A DNA stretch of 64,000 nucleotides from Protopterus annectens (lineage: Eukaryota > Chordata > Ceratodontiformes > Protopteridae): contig NC_056725.1 in assembly GCF_019279795.1 (NCBI RefSeq), positions 1,071,707,413 to 1,071,771,412 on the forward strand, in the 5' to 3' direction. Of the stretch, positions 47,546 to 60,304 are shown piece after piece (position 1 is the first letter of the stretch; every line of letters begins with the position of its first letter). A program made the translations under genes and the position numbers. The notes beneath the pieces were generated by a model. The model saw only the letters and a program-made list of their open reading frames with translations. It was not told where the DNA came from and did no database searches.

Positions 47546-50390
47546 TTAGTTCCCTGTGCCTCTGTCCAGCTGAGCCACTGAAGTGATCACCGGGGTAAAC
47601 TTTCTGTTTTCCATCCACTTGCCAAGGTTTCTCTTGAAGAGTGTTAGCGAGGAGCTCTGCCTAATGTAGATTGGAATCTTTTTCCAAAGCATGGGAAGTC
47701 TCTGGGACAGGAATCTATCCCTCCAGCATATCCTATTTATTGTTGTGGTGACGTTTGGATCCCTAGAGCATGTGGCTTGAGGGGATAAGGTTTTCCTTAG
47801 GTGGAGCATGTCCATCAGTTCTGGGTTGGACATGGCCTTGTATGTCAGGGAGAGATCACCTCTGAGTAAGCGGTATGCAACCGAGTATAGCTGCAGTTTC
47901 TTCAGTCGAGCTGCATAGGGCATCTGTTTGAGGCCAGTGATCCTCTTGGTGAGGTACTTCTGTGGTCTTTCCAGCTGTTGCAGGTGTCTTGTAAGGTACA
48001 TCCCAAATAGGGCATTGTACTCTATGATGGGTCTGATGAGTGATGAGTAGAGGGACACAATGACCTCTTTTGATCTGGATGTGAACCCTTTTGTGATTAG
48101 GTGGGCCACAAAGAAGGATTTTCTAACCACTTTGGCAATGTGATTATCAAAGGAGAGATTACTGTCTACTTGGGTCCCCAGATCCCTTATTACATCTTCC
48201 GTATTTAGGGATGTACCACCTTTGTGGTAGTTTGTGGGTACTTTGTTTTTTCCAAAGGGGATGACTATGCACTTTTTGGCATTTAGCTTGAGGCCATGAT
48301 TTTGACACCAGGTATCCGTCTCAGTGAGACCCTTTTGGAGGATGTCTGTCAGTCGGAGAGTCAATTATAGCCCCTAGATTGCAGTTGTCTGCAAACCTGG
48401 TCAGCCATATGCCTCCTGTACTTGCCTGTACCTCTGAGAAGTATATGCCAAACAGGAGGAGTACTAGGACTGAGCCCTGGGGAATGCCACTTCTAACTGG
48501 TTTAGTGTCGGACCTAACACCTGCAACTCTCACCATATGGGTTCTATCCATGAGCCAGTTGGCAACCCATCTTGTGATGTAGGAGTTTATCTTCAGGCTG
48601 GTGAGCTTGTCTGTAATACCAGAATGGGGAATGGTGTCAAAGGCCTTTGCGAGGTCTAAGTAGGCTGTGTGTACCACCTTTCCCTGATTTATAGCATTGG
48701 TAACTGTCTCAAAGATGTCCACCAGGTTTAGGAGGCATCATTTGCCCTTAACAAAGTCGAACTGGGTAGGGTCCAGTGTTTGGAGGTTCCCAGTGTCTCT
48801 GTTAATGTGTTCCATGATGATGTGCTCCATAGCCTTGCAGACCAAGCTAGTCAGGCTTATAGTGTGATAGTTCCTGGGGTCTGTTGTGGCTCCACCTTTG
48901 TGGAGCGAATAACCATTGCTGTGTGCCACTCTATGGGCATGTAGCCTGTGGCGAGGCTGAGTTTGAACAGTGTGTTTAGGTGAAGGGTTAGTTTGTCTTC
49001 GAGCTCGTGTAGGACGCAACTTGAGACACTGTCCGGTCACATTGATGCTATGTTTTTGGCTTTAGAGAGGGCAGTTTTAACCTGAGTGTCTGTGATTTCA
49101 AGGGCTGTACATTCTTCTCGTATGGTTATGAGCCCTTTTGGGGGTGAGAGGGGGGGGTGAAGTTTGCATTGAACCTGCCTGCCCGGATGTTGGTGATATC
49201 GGTCAGTTCAGTGTATTTTGTGCCATTCTGCACTAACTCCAAGCAGATCTGAGCATTACCACTTAGGTTCTTGACATAGCTAAAGAATGCCTTGTGGTTA
49301 TCTTTGGAGTCCTTGGCAATTTTTCTTTTGAAGCTCATCTTGAATGATTTTATGAGGGATCATATTTTCTTGCTGATACTGATCAGGAAGGTCTTTCCTT
49401 CTTGGGATTTTACTCTTTTCTGTACTAGTTTCCTCCTTCTATTGTATAGCTTGTTTATGGCAGGGGTCCACCAGACTGGTTTCCTTTCATTTTAGGAGTG
49501 AGTCTTGGTTTTATTTGGGATAGCATGATCCATGCATTCTTGTAAGTGCCCGTAGAATGCATTAGTAAAGAATTTTGCAGCTTGGACAGCATTATCCTTT
49601 AGCATGTGGGCTTTGAAACTTTCCACCTCGGTCTTAAGTAACTTGAAGTTTGCTTTTGAAAAGTTTTTCACGGTGGTTTCCTTGTCCGGGTGTGGGGGTG
49701 GAATGTGGATATCCAAGGTGATTTGATTTCGGTCAGATCTAATCAGCGAGGGGTTGACCTCTAGTGTGGAACACCAGTCGCCCATGTTGGTGATGACCAG
49801 GTCCAATATGTTGTCACCTCTGGTGCGAGTGTTGGCCAGTTGATCCAGGGCATTTGAGTTTATAAATTCTTGGAAATGTTGGACAAGGGAGTTAGTACTT
49901 GAGTAGTTCTCCCAGTTAATGTTTGGGTAATTGAAATCACCCTCTATTAGGGTGTTTAGTAGGACCTTTATGTTTCCCAGTGTTTCCAGAAATGCAGAAT
50001 GGGGGTCCTGGGACATGGTGGGTGATCTGTAGCAAGCTACAATTTGAATTGCAGTTTTGCCCATTGTTAGTTGCACGTGGATGATCTCTGAAGCATTGTG
50101 CTGTGCCACTAACCTGGAGGTGTGGGTATCCTTGATGAATATGGATACGCCCCCGCCTTTTGTGTTTCAGTCAGGGTTCTTTGGCCGAAATGTATGGAAT
50201 GAGTTGCAGCCTGGTAGTGCTGGGGTGCTCTCTGGAGCCTTAAACCAGGATTATGTTACTACACATATATCAATTTTGTCCATACTGAGGAGTGCCTCGA
50301 GTGTGTGTATTTTGAGGTCTAGACTTTTGGCATTGAGTAGCATTACCCTCAGTTTTTGTTACTTGTGCTATTTACAGCAGTGGGTTTGTC
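47546..50390 (-). pseudogene. CR1 ORF2: endonuclease and reverse transcriptase
   Basis: The endonuclease (about 50,330-49,500) has IQIVACYRSP, GDFNYPNINW and RSDRNQITLDIHI; in the last, the SDH catalytic motif has become SDR. A linker follows with WWTPAINKLYNRR-type words and AFFSYVKNLSGN. Reverse transcriptase (about 49,040-48,320) has DLAKAFDTIPHSGI and GIPQGSVL, and its catalytic FADD reads FADN. The C-terminal part (48,364-47,546) includes WCQNHGLKLNAKKCIVIPFG and GMYLTRHLQQLERPQKYLTK. At least five frame changes or stops lie along it. The loss of catalytic residues shows it has long been inactive. Confidence 0.85.
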
Positions 50391-50414
50391 TTTTGAGCCT
50401 TGCCTAAAAAAGGC

Positions 50415-51341
50415 ACTATGGGGATGGCAAGAGCCTTGGCCAGTATTCGAAAGCCAAAGGGTGACAGGTGCAAGCCATCTCTAGCAAAGCAGCGTGGTCA
50501 TCCCAGGTGGACAGACACTGGATCCCCTTTGAATGACACCAGAAACTTAGCCAATTGTTGAAATTGATAATTCTTTCTATATACCATGGTTTCATTCTTG
50601 GTGAGGGCAGGATGCTACTCAGGGTCAGGGTCATACCGGCCTAGGCTACGTGATCAGAGAGCACTTCCATGGCTCTTTTCAAGTAGTCCAGGGAGGTACA
50701 GCTCAGGTCATTCACACCAACATGGACAATGACAGAGTCATATTTGTACTTGTTCTGGAGTAACCTGAGTGCTTGTGTTATGTGGCGGATCTTGGCACCC
50801 AACATGCAGATAAAAATAACCTTCACCTTATTCAGCCTAGTAAGTGGGATGTCAGTGTGCCTGACTATAGAGTCACCTGTTACTAGTATGTAGAGTATTG
50901 TTATATTGCCTTAAGGGTTGTGATTGCGTGGCACACTGGTTTTGTGAAGTATGTGTTTTGTGGTTTGTATTGGGGGGGTGGCGGTTGCTTGGATGTCTGC
51001 TTTGCAGGTCTCTGTTGCTTTTGCAGATTTTTATTTAGGGCCTCCAAGTATATTTTCATGTATTTATGTGTGTTTTTTCCCAGTGCTGGTTTAATGGGTT
51101 TGTGTGAGACTGGTAGTGTGATGCAAGTATTTCCCTTCATCTCTTGACTATCTGATCCAGTCTTGGGTTGAAAGAGCTTAGCCTCCAGTTTGGCTGTATA
51201 ATTGCATCTCTCGCACGTATTAGTGTTTGGTGGTAGGAAGAGAGGGATGTCTGTGTACATAAGGCAGTTGTAACATTGCCTCAAAATGCCCAAATGCACC
51301 AGTTGGACTGGAGAGTACACCTGAAACTGCCCTTTGGACAT
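50415..51341 (-). pseudogene. CR1 ORF1: cysteine pairs plus SGNH esterase domain
   Basis: It starts MSKGQFQVYSPVQLVHLGIL. Two cysteine pairs, CYNC and CERC, lie about 20 residues apart near the start, like a small zinc-binding fold. A basic and proline/glutamine-rich linker follows to about 50,900. The esterase part then has VIVHVGVNDL (the GxND block of SGNH hydrolases, here GVND) near 50,730 and a late CHPLAFEYW block with the catalytic-type histidine near 50,460. Some CR1/L2 elements are known to carry such an esterase in ORF1. Frame changes near 50,890 and 50,635 break it. The start is chosen because the 10.77-kb copy begins at the same methionine. Confidence 0.7.
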
Positions 51342-51399
51342 GCCTGGATAGGTACAGTGAACTGTTTTACTGAATGTCTGGTAGGTCGAATAGAGAGCC

Positions 51400-52750
51400 T
51401 TGTCTTTCTGTACAGTATAGGGGGCTCTAGTGCTAGGGTTTATAAGTGCTTGCTATGAGTTTTGAGCAAGTGCCAAGCTGAGAAATGAATGGCTTGAGTG
51501 CTTAAGTCTAAAGTTTGTCTAGTTCCAAGGGAAAAATTGAAGATGAGACTTTGTGGAGCCAGGAATAGTTATACCCTAGCTAACCAGCGTTGCCCAGCAC
51601 CCAAAACCGGGCAAATGTGTTTTTTATAGCAGGGAAATGAAAGAGATAGAAATTAACCCAAAATGGCCAATAAACTACTAATTTCTGGGCTGAAACTACT
51701 CCACCAGGGACAGATAGGCTGCTCAAAGCTCCCCTCTCTCACAGATGAACAGAGAAACTTCCTTCTATCCAAGTAAGGTATGGGCAAACACAGAGATTTG
51801 TAACACCGCCCTGAATTCAGCACTAACCAGAAAACTGGACCATACTTGCTTAGAAAGGAGGGGAACAAGTACATTCATTTGTTTTTTTTTTTCAGAAAAT
51901 AAAGGAGATACAATAAAAAAAACACTTTAAATGCACAGAAAAGGATACTTATTGTTATATATTTCAGATCAGAAATGTAGTTAATGCACCTAGTAATAAA
52001 GTAGGAAGAAACACAAATACAGTAAAAGCAGATGAATAAAGTGCATTTTTTTATATATAAAACAATATAAAATGAACAAACTGATTTAAGCAAGTTACCC
52101 AATTAACCAGAAAAAAGCTCAAAACCGAGCTCTGTTCCAGCAGTCTTCAATCAGACAAGTTCTAACTGCACACTCCTGCTACCAGGGTGCAGGGGAACCT
52201 TCTCCAAAAATAGATGGCCTGGATCAGTGCTCAGGTTATACAAACAAAGCTAGATTCAGCAGGCCTGAATCTGGTCTATGCTACAGCAACAAGGTGCACC
52301 AATTTCAGAAAGAAACAGTTCAAATAAGCAGGCACAATAAGCCTGTGACCAGAAATTCCCAGCTCAGAAGGACAGAATCCAACCTCTCCTCCCACAAGAG
52401 TGCAGACCACAAACCTTCTTAATGTAGAATAACTGACCTGAGCCCAAGTGCTTAAACCAGAACTAATACACTTTTAGAATAGCAGACGCTGAGCCTTCAA
52501 TCAGCAATTCCCAGCTTAGAAGCATGTAAGCTATCTGTCCTGCCACAACAGTGCAGACCACAAACCTTCTTAATGTAAAACATCCTGTATGAAGCTCAAG
52601 TGTTTAAACCAAAAGACTTAGAATAACAGTTACAATTTAATCAGGCTACTTCCAAGCAGTAATAAATGCAGCAGAATAAATAAAACTGAGTACTTTTAAG
52701 AAGAGGAAAAGCAAAATAAAGTAGGAGGAAACACAAATACAGTAAAAGCA
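51400..52750. repeat. Unassigned stretch with two pairs of direct repeats
   Basis: A ~57-bp word (AATAAAGTAGGAAGAAACAC and onward) occurs at 51,996-52,052 and 52,710-52,766. A ~40-bp word (GTGCAGACCACAAACCTTCT and onward) occurs near 52,392 and 52,552. The ~57-bp pair brackets 52,053-52,709. This may be a local duplication or an inserted element with long direct repeats; no coding domain is visible. Confidence 0.5.
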
Positions 52751-53650
52751 GATGAATAAATTGCAATTTTTTTTTCGATGGGAGAGAGATTTGGAGGAAA
52801 AAGTAGTAGTTTTTTTTTTCTTAAGGTTGAGCATGAGTTGTGAGGTACACATTCATATTTCAGTTGTTTCCTGAGTATTTTTTCGGAAGTGTGCCATGTT
52901 TTCAGATATGCAAATGAGTGTAGAGTCATCTGTGTATTATATTAGGGCCTTTTGGTGGATGTGTGGAGGCTGTTGGGAAGAATGTTAAAGAAGAGGGGAT
53001 CGAGGAGAGAGCCTTGTGGTACACAAGTAGTGACTGGGAGGTATGGACAGATGATAGAGTGTCATTTTACTGATTGATACCTATTGGATAGGAAGCTTTT
53101 GAAACAGAGAAGGCTAGGCTGAGAGAGACCTACTGAGAGCATTTGAAGTAGAAGTTTGCTGTGACAAACTGTGTCAAATGCTTTAGACAAGTCTAGAAAT
53201 AAGGAGGAGAGTAGTTTGTCATTATCTCTAGCTTTACTGACAGTATATTTATAGCCTAGAAGTGCAGTGTTAGTACTATTGGAAGAACAGAAGCCATGTT
53301 GTGTGGGGGATAGGAGTTCTCCCTGCAGGAGGTAGTTTATCAATTGTTTTTGAATACATTTTTCAAGTATTTTGGAAATGGAGGATAAGATTGCTATAGT
53401 TCTAAAGTTAGTAATGTCTGTCAAATTTCCTCCTTTGTGCAGAGGGGTAATGTGTGACTTTTTCCAGAGAGAGGGAATGTTGGACTCCTGGAATGACCTA
53501 TTTATAGGGTTTGAGACAGGGCAGTCAGTGCTGTCTGTTGCTATTTAAAGGTGTTTGCTTGGAAGGTCATCAGCTGAAGTAGAGCATGGTTTGACTTTGT
53601 TTAAGAGTACTTTTAGGCAGGATGTGGGCACGGGTTTGTAGGTGAATGTG
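52750..53650 (-). mobile_element. L2-type LINE, reverse transcriptase fragment
   Basis: The frame at 53,424-53,062 reads FRTIAILSSISKILEKCIQK, QHGFCSSNSTNTALL and LFLDLSKAFDTVCHSKLL, classic reverse transcriptase blocks. Beyond it, other frames give VPQGSLLDPLFFNI and then a decayed catalytic block, YTDDSTLICIS. The style (FLDLSKAFDTV and GLSQPSLLCF) fits the L2 group rather than the CR1 copies here. Several frame changes are present. The following part of the protein may lie at 46.9-47.44 kb. Confidence 0.7.
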
Positions 53651-54465
53651 GATGTGATGATATGTGTCTACTGGGCAGGATTAAGATGAGATGTTAGGAA
53701 ATCCTTGGTTAGGAGATTATGAAATAAGCTCTGAATTGTACTGCAATGCTGAGTGATGAATGATTGGGAGAGGGGTTAGGCTTGAATTTAAGTTCAATAT
53801 GCAAGATTTTGTTAATGGTTGTTCATTAATCAAGACAGTGTATATGGGCTTGTAGACATTGATGACATTTGATTACTGGCAAATTTAAAACTGTACATAT
53901 ACATATTAAACATGCTTAAAATGTCCAGCATAGGGGTTAGACCTGGGATAGATACTTATATTGCATATCTTGAAATGGCCAACTACTGCTTAATGAATAT
54001 TACATATCTGGACCTTGTAGTGGTAAATTAATATTAGTTGGATGACAGATATACTTTGCCATGACAACAGAACTTTTTTGGACAGCAAATTGAACATGCA
54101 ACCATCCTAGCAATCTCAATGCTCATAGACATAACATGAAGGTCCACTTGTCCATCTGCACAGGAAGAGGTATGCAGAAGGGCACTTCTAACATTGTGCA
54201 CTCATACTGCTAAGATATACCAATACTTACAGATGTGGTACTGCAGTATAAATGTTATCCAGACTTATCTTTAATGGCTGCAACTGTTAGCATGCAAACA
54301 GAGACATTTTTCTTCACAGTAAGTATGCTTACCTTGGTGTTCTCTCAAGTGCTGCTGTGTACTCTGTGCATATCTCGGTTCCTTTCAATCTCAGCAGTGG
54401 TTAGTAGCATAAGTAAGGCATAATGAAAAATTGAGTGGTGGCATGCAGTGGCTGGTTATTTGTTA
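53650..54465. other. Spacer without recognised features
   Basis: No domain or repeat partner is seen. A plus frame at 54,235-54,423 is hydrophobic but unsupported. Confidence 0.35.
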
Positions 54466-54469
54466 AGCT

Positions 54470-54800
54470 ATAAGATGGTATACTTAAAGTATTGAGGTGA
54501 TGACTGCACAATAACTTTAACTTCCTTCTGGCCAAGGAAGGCAAGCTTTTGTTGTCTTAGGTTACTGTAGTGATGATGGCACTGGTCCCTTGTGCACGGG
54601 ATGGGTGTCAGCCTTAGCCAGACTATTCCAGGCATCAGCCTTTTACTGCAAACAGGTATAGCCCTCCCGTTGGAGCTACCAGCTGTAATGACTATGGGGG
54701 ATAACCAGAAAAAATTTGGACTACTCCTCACACCACCTGTGTGCATTAAAAGGAGTACTACCCTCCACTTCTCCAGCTTTAATTGTTTCACATTCAAATA
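54470..54800 (-). pseudogene. Myb/SANT-like domain fragment, Harbinger type
   Basis: The minus frame ends LMPGIVWLRLTPIPCTRDQC then HHHYSNLRQQKLAFLGQKEV. Aligned by eye with the 34.8-kb fragment, it shares the tryptophan, the PxTxxQ spacing and the HHYS(N/D)L(R/K) block. The upstream part of the domain is unclear. It is likely a relic of another Harbinger copy; no transposase lies near. Confidence 0.45.
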
Positions 54801-55220
54801 TCTTCAGAAATGGCAGGAAACTGGCACCCAAAACAGTTCATACACATCTCTACTTCTGCACAATGACAAGCACCAATGGGGAACTCGTTTGGACAATGGA
54901 TGGAAAATAATAAAGTATAGTCACTGTAGTATTATTCTTCCAGTTGCTCTTTAAGGTGTGAAACATGGCACTCTTCCATTCCTCTGTGTGCTGCTGAGAT
55001 TCATTGCACTACAGCAACTCCATCTTAAGATGTTTAATAATGGGATGACAATTCTTTTTCTCCTAATCAGTTATGCTCATCTCAGGTGTACAGTGTCAGT
55101 AAGTGCTCAGACTTGTGCATGGCATTGAGTAACAAATTCTACATTGTTTAGATCAGTCCTAATTAGCAGAATGATCACACCCAGAGGGTTGAACTAGAAT
55201 GATATAAGAATTATGAGAAG
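54800..55220. other. Spacer without recognised features
   Basis: No supported feature. Confidence 0.35.
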
Positions 55221-58200
55221 CATAGGCTCATAGGTTCATAGGTAGATACTATGCTATCTGCCCTAGGGCATTTATAAGCCTAGCCAGAGTGTATTTGGCT
55301 TCTGCCTCACCATTAGATTAGCCTACCATGCCTCTGTAAAGTAGGTCACAGAAGGTACCCTTTTAAGATTAGTTTACTATGCCTCTGTCTAGCAGGGACA
55401 CAGAAGAGATCCCAGGGGTGAATTTGATTTTCCATCCACGCGTCCAGATTTTGCTTGAAGAGGGTTAGTGAGGGGCTATGTCTAACATTAATTGGGATTC
55501 TATTCCAGAGTGAGGGGAACCTCTGGGAAATTAATCTGTCCCTCCAGCATGTCCTATTTATTTTTTTGTTGAGGTTTAGGTCCCTGGAGCGTGTAGCTCT
55601 AAGGGACTTGGATTTTTTGAGGTGGAGCATGTCCATTAATTCTGGGTTTGACATGGCTTTGTACGTCAGGCATAGATCGCCTCTGAGTAGGCGGTAAGCA
55701 ACTGAGTAGAGCTGGAGTTTCTTTAGTCGAGCTGCATACGACATCTATTTGAGCCCATGATCCTCTTGGTGAGGTACTTTTGGGGTCTCTCCAGTTGCTG
55801 CAGGTGTCGGGTAAGGTACATCCCAAAAGGGGCATTGTATTCAATTATGGGCCTGATGAGTGATGAGTAGAGGGGCACAATGACCTCTCTTGATCTAGAT
55901 GCGAACCCTTTCGTGATAAGGTGGGCTATATAGAAGGTCTTTCTAACCACTTTGGCAACATGATTATCAAAGGAGAGATTACTATCTACGTTGGTCCCCA
56001 AATCTCTAATTACTTCTTCCATACTTAATGGATTACCACCTGTGTGGTAATTTGTGGGCACCTTGTTTTTCCCAAAGGGGATGACTATGCACTTTTTAGC
56101 ATTTAGCTTGAGGCCGTGGCTCTGCCACCAAGCATCCATCTCTGTGAGACCCTTTTGGAGGATGCTTGTGTCAGCTGGAGATTAGATTAGGGCCCCCAGT
56201 TTGCAGTCATCTGCGAACTTTGTCAGCCATAATCCCCCCCGTGTTAGCCTGAACCTCAGAGAAGTATATACTGAACAAGAGAGGTCCCAGAACTGAGCCC
56301 TGTGGGATACCACTTGTAAGTGGTTTGGATTCGGACATGGCACCTGTGATTCTGACCATGTGGGTTCTAACTCTGAGCCAGTTTGCAACCCATCTTGTGA
56401 TACAGGAGTTGATATTTAAGCTGGTAAGCTTATTTATGATGCCCGAGTGGGGTATTGTGTCGAAGGCTTTTGCAGGGTCCAGGTAGGCTGTGTGGATTAC
56501 CTTGCCCTCATCTATGGCTTTGGTAACTGTTTCAAAGAAATCAACTAGGTTTAAGAGGCAAGATCTGCCCTTAACAAAGCTGAATTGGGTAGGGTCCAGT
56601 GTCTGGAGTATCCCAATGTCTTTGTTTATGAGTTCCATGATAATATGCTCCATAGCTTTACAGACCAGACTAGTCAGGCTTATGGGGCTATAGTTTCTGG
56701 GGTCCGTTGTGGCACCACCTTTGCGTAGTGGGACCACTGTAGCTGTACGCCATTCTTTGGGTACATATCCTGTAGTAAGGCTAAGTTTGAACAGTGACTT
56801 AATGTGAGGGTTCAATTCTTCTTGGAGCTCGTGTAAGACACAGCCTGGGACACCGTCCGGTCCCATAGATGCTGTGTTTTTTGCTTTGGAGAGGGAAGCT
56901 TTCACCTGTGCATCTGTGATGTCAGGGAGGTTACATTCAGTTGGGATAGGCATTTGCTCCTTTGGGGGGGAAGGGTGGAGAAGTTTGCGCTGAATCTGTC
57001 TGCCAGGATGTTGGCTATGTCTGTAGGTTCGGTATATTTTGTACCGTTATGCAACAATTCAGAGCATATCTGGGAGTTTCCGCCCATGTTTCTGACATAA
57101 CTAAAGAAGGCCTTGTGATTATCTTTAGTGTCTAGGGCAATTTTTCTTTCGAAACTGGCCTTTGATGATTTTATGAGGGATCGAAGTTTCTTGCTAATAC
57201 TGATCAGAGATGCCTTCCCTTTTTGGGATTTTGCTCTGTCATGTAGTAGTTTCCTCCTTCTGTTGTATAGCTTATTTATGGCCGGGGTCCACCAGACCAG
57301 TCTCCTGTTTTTGGAGGAGTGAGTCTTGGTTTTATTTGGGATAGCATGATCCAAGCATTCCTGCAGGTGCTCAGAGAATGCATTTGTAAAGGATTCTGCA
57401 GATTGGGCTGTATTATCCTCTGGCCCAGGGGCTTTGAAGGATTCCACCTCAGTCTTGAGAAGTGCAAAGCTGGCTTTTGAGAAATTCTTTACAGTGATTT
57501 CCTTGGCTGGGGGTGGGGACGGGATATGGATGTCCAGGGAAATTTGTTTATGGTCTGATCTTACCAATGAGGGGTTTACCTCTGGTGTGGAACATAGCGT
57601 CCCCATGTTGGTGATGACCAGGTCCAATATGTTGTTCCCTCTTGTGGGAGTGGGGACCAGTTGTTCCATTGTGTTATAGTTTATAAATTCAAGGAACCAT
57701 TGGGCGAGGGTGTTTGGGCTTGAGTAGTTCTCCCAGTGAATGTTTGGGTAGTTGAAGTCACCCAATAACATAGTGTTTGGAGAGACCTTCATATTCTCCA
57801 GTATTCTCAGGAATGCCAAGTGGGGTCCCTGTAATAGGGAGGGTGTTCTGTAGCAGGCTACAAACTGAAAGGCAGTTTTGCCCGCTGTTAGTTGCACATG
57901 GATGGTTTCCAATGCTTTGTTCAGTGCCACTAACCTGGAGGTGTAGGTATCTTTGATGAATATAGATTCTCCCCCTCCTTTTGTGCTTCGGTCCGAGTTT
58001 TGGGGCTGAAACGCATGGTATGAGTTATAACCTGGTAGTGCTGGGGTGCTCTGCTCTCAGGAGCCTTGAACCAGGTTTCTGTTACTGCACAGACATAGAT
58101 TTTCTCCATACTGAGGAGAGCCTCAGTGCATGCATCTTGAGGTTTAGACTTCTGGCATTGAGTAGCATTACCTTTAGCCTTATCTTTACCTTTACCATAT

Positions 58201-58290
58201 AGCCTTTTCACACTGCAGAAAAAAAATCTTCTGTGATACAGGTTTGAATCCTGTGAGTTGATTTTGTTGAAAGTCAGATATCTACTCATG
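55221..58290 (-). mobile_element. 5'-truncated CR1 LINE carrying most of ORF2
   Basis: The minus strand carries ORF2 from the endonuclease start to the end, then a 3' end GGCTAGGCTTATAAATGCCC and tail words CTATGAAC at 55,221-55,250. ORF1 is absent, as expected for incomplete reverse transcription. It is very similar to the 47-kb copy, and better preserved. Confidence 0.9.
55346..58250 (-). pseudogene. CR1 ORF2 of the 55-kb copy
   Basis: A short N-terminal part (about 58,250-57,930, VTETWFKAPES) precedes a 342-codon open stretch at 57,930-56,902. That stretch holds the endonuclease: FQFVACYRTPS, LLGDFNYPNIHW and an intact RSDHKQISLDIHI. It also holds a linker with WWTPAINKLYNRRRKLLHDR. Reverse transcriptase follows at 56,953-56,207: NYSPISLTSLVCKAMEHIIM, a DLAKAFDTI block now DPAKAFDTI, and GIPQGSVLGPLLFSIYF. 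The catalytic FADDCKLGALI is present in the next frame. The end lies at 56,139-55,346. About four frame changes or stops disable it. Compared with the 47-kb copy, its endonuclease and catalytic aspartates are still spelled correctly. Confidence 0.85.
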
Positions 58291-58955
58291 TATGGTAAGT
58301 GCTACTTCCAATCAACTCATTCAGTTGTAGAACATTAGCTGTGACTGTTCCTGAACACTAATGTCTGTGAGGGATGTATGTTTGTCAGTGATTTTAAGGA
58401 CGTGTTGGCCAAGGCTGTCTTAAGAGATGCATTACACATGCACTGCATGTAGTAGTCTGTAAAGTGATTAAGGCTGATGGGAGACAACCTTCTGGTTTCA
58501 TATTCTAAATAATGCTCATTACCACTTTAGTACTGTATGCCTTGCACATATGCAATTGGCTATAACCTTAGTTAAACTGATATTCTAATGGCAATGGTTA
58601 TTGTTAACTTTCAATTCTGCAATTGTTTTGTGGGTAATATGTGTTCAGTACACATAAAGTGACAGATATTTCCTTAAAAATTGTGGGTCAACATATATAA
58701 CTTTAAGGCACAACATGAGCATAATACATGGCATAGTAGTATAAGACCATTATACAGATTTTTGTGGCCATGCAAGAACAAGGCTATTATTTCTTCTGCT
58801 TTCCACTCCAACAGAGAAATATGCAAAACAAAACAAACAAACAAAAAAACAGAAACCAAAAGAATGTGCAGGATCTGGAGGCCCATCCAATTCCAGCCAC
58901 AAGCCCAAATTTAGAGATGTAGAAAATATGGGTAGTACCACAGGCCCTCCATCTC
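58291..58955. other. Spacer without recognised features
   Basis: An AAAC-rich run lies near 58,826-58,850. No supported gene. Confidence 0.35.
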
Positions 58956-58959
58956 AATG

Positions 58960-60295
58960 GCTGACAACTCTAAACTGACTGTGCTGCTGACTAGCCCTGC
59001 CATGACTGTGCTTGGACTGACATCACCAGTACCTCTTACCAGAGCAGTGCCCCAGGGATCCATTCTCTCCCATTTTTTAGTTTTTATTAACAAGCTGCCC
59101 TCTGATCTCCCTAAGCTTTCTATTACTCTACAGCCAATGACATGGTTATTCTTCAATCTAGTCCCTCACATTCAGCTATTCAAACCCTGCTTCATTCAGA
59201 CCTCCACTCCATTAATTTTTGGCTAAGCAAACATAAGCTACTGCTAAACCCCTCTAAAACAAAACAAAATAATATATATATGTGATATTCAGAAACCCAC
59301 AAAAGCTGAAAAAGACTCCTAGAAATCTCAGCATCTCAGATCTCAGTTGTTGCCCAATAGAAACAACCACATCCTTTCAATACTTAGATTTATGGCTAGA
59401 CCAGTTGTTTAACTTCCAAAGCCATATTGAAAATACCAGGAAAAAATATCAGTTCTTTTATTGTAGTCCTAAAAAATCTCTCTCTTTCTCTACAGGTCAG
59501 CTAGAGCTGCAATAAGTAAAGGAGTTCTCCTTGCTCAACTTGAATACAGCCTCACCATCATAGCCACAGTTTCTGAAAATCTCACCCACTCTACAGTTTA
59601 TCAGAAACAAAATCTGCCAATTTGTTTCCAGTTCTTCCCTTCAGGAACACCACTGCTTCACTATCTCCAAGGTCAAATGGCTACCAGTTTCCAACAGAGT
59701 TGAGCTGCTCATAGGGTCTCTTGTTTTTAAACTACTTCAATGAAGAGTCTTTCCACCTGTTGCAGCCAAACTCCATAATAAAACCACCCCTACAACCTCC
59801 ACATCCTTTCCCAATTAATTCCCTCACTCCAGACACCCCAAACTAAACTACAATGTACCAATCATTCCTTCTCCTTTCTTGCATCCCAACTCCAGCAATT
59901 GCTATCCCTTCATCTTAATGAATTATCCTCTTTCCCCACCTTCGGAGCACAGCTCAAAAAACACCTCCATCATAACTCTGACTGCAGGTGTATTTCCACT
60001 GTATACTCGACCTAATTCCCTCCTTACCTGTTTCACTTCTGCTTTAATCTTCTGTTCTCAACTACTGCTTCCCTCTCACATTTACTACTAAAATTAATAC
60101 ACACTTGTTTTTTAACTCTCCTAATATTATTTACATATTGTATCAATTGTCTATGGAATTATCTACTTTCTGTGATTACGCTCTGTTGGTGGATTTATTC
60201 TATTTTCTCTTTTTGCTAATCTCTTCACCCAGGCTGTGCCTGAAAATGGTCTATAGTGATTAATGTACTGCCAAACTAACTAAATAAATAGAAAA
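58960..60295 (+). mobile_element. LINE fragment, L2/CR1-group reverse transcriptase
   Basis: The plus strand reads LTRAVPQGSILSHFLVFINK, then in shifted frames a catalytic block near 59,135, INFWLSKHKLLLNPSKTKQN, and a C-terminal region with YLDLWLDQLFNFQSHIENTR. It finishes with a pyrimidine-rich region and CTAAATAAATAGAAAAAG near 60,280. The catalytic block is decayed. The 5' part is missing. The spelling differs from the CR1 copies, so this is another LINE family, probably L2-like. Confidence 0.65.
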
Positions 60296-60304
60296 AGAAA
60301 ATAC

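Larger units (their letters stand above)
47443..51400 (-). mobile_element. Near full-length CR1 LINE, decayed
   Basis: On the minus strand the order is ORF1 with esterase, ORF2 with endonuclease and reverse transcriptase, and a 3' end GGCTAGGCTTATAAATGCCA, GGGCAGATAGCCTAGTACCT and a tail of three to four CTATGAAC words at 47,443-47,470. Tails of 8-bp repeats are a CR1 hallmark. The 5' edge lies somewhere above 51,341. Stops and frame changes in both ORFs mean the copy is dead. Confidence 0.9.
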
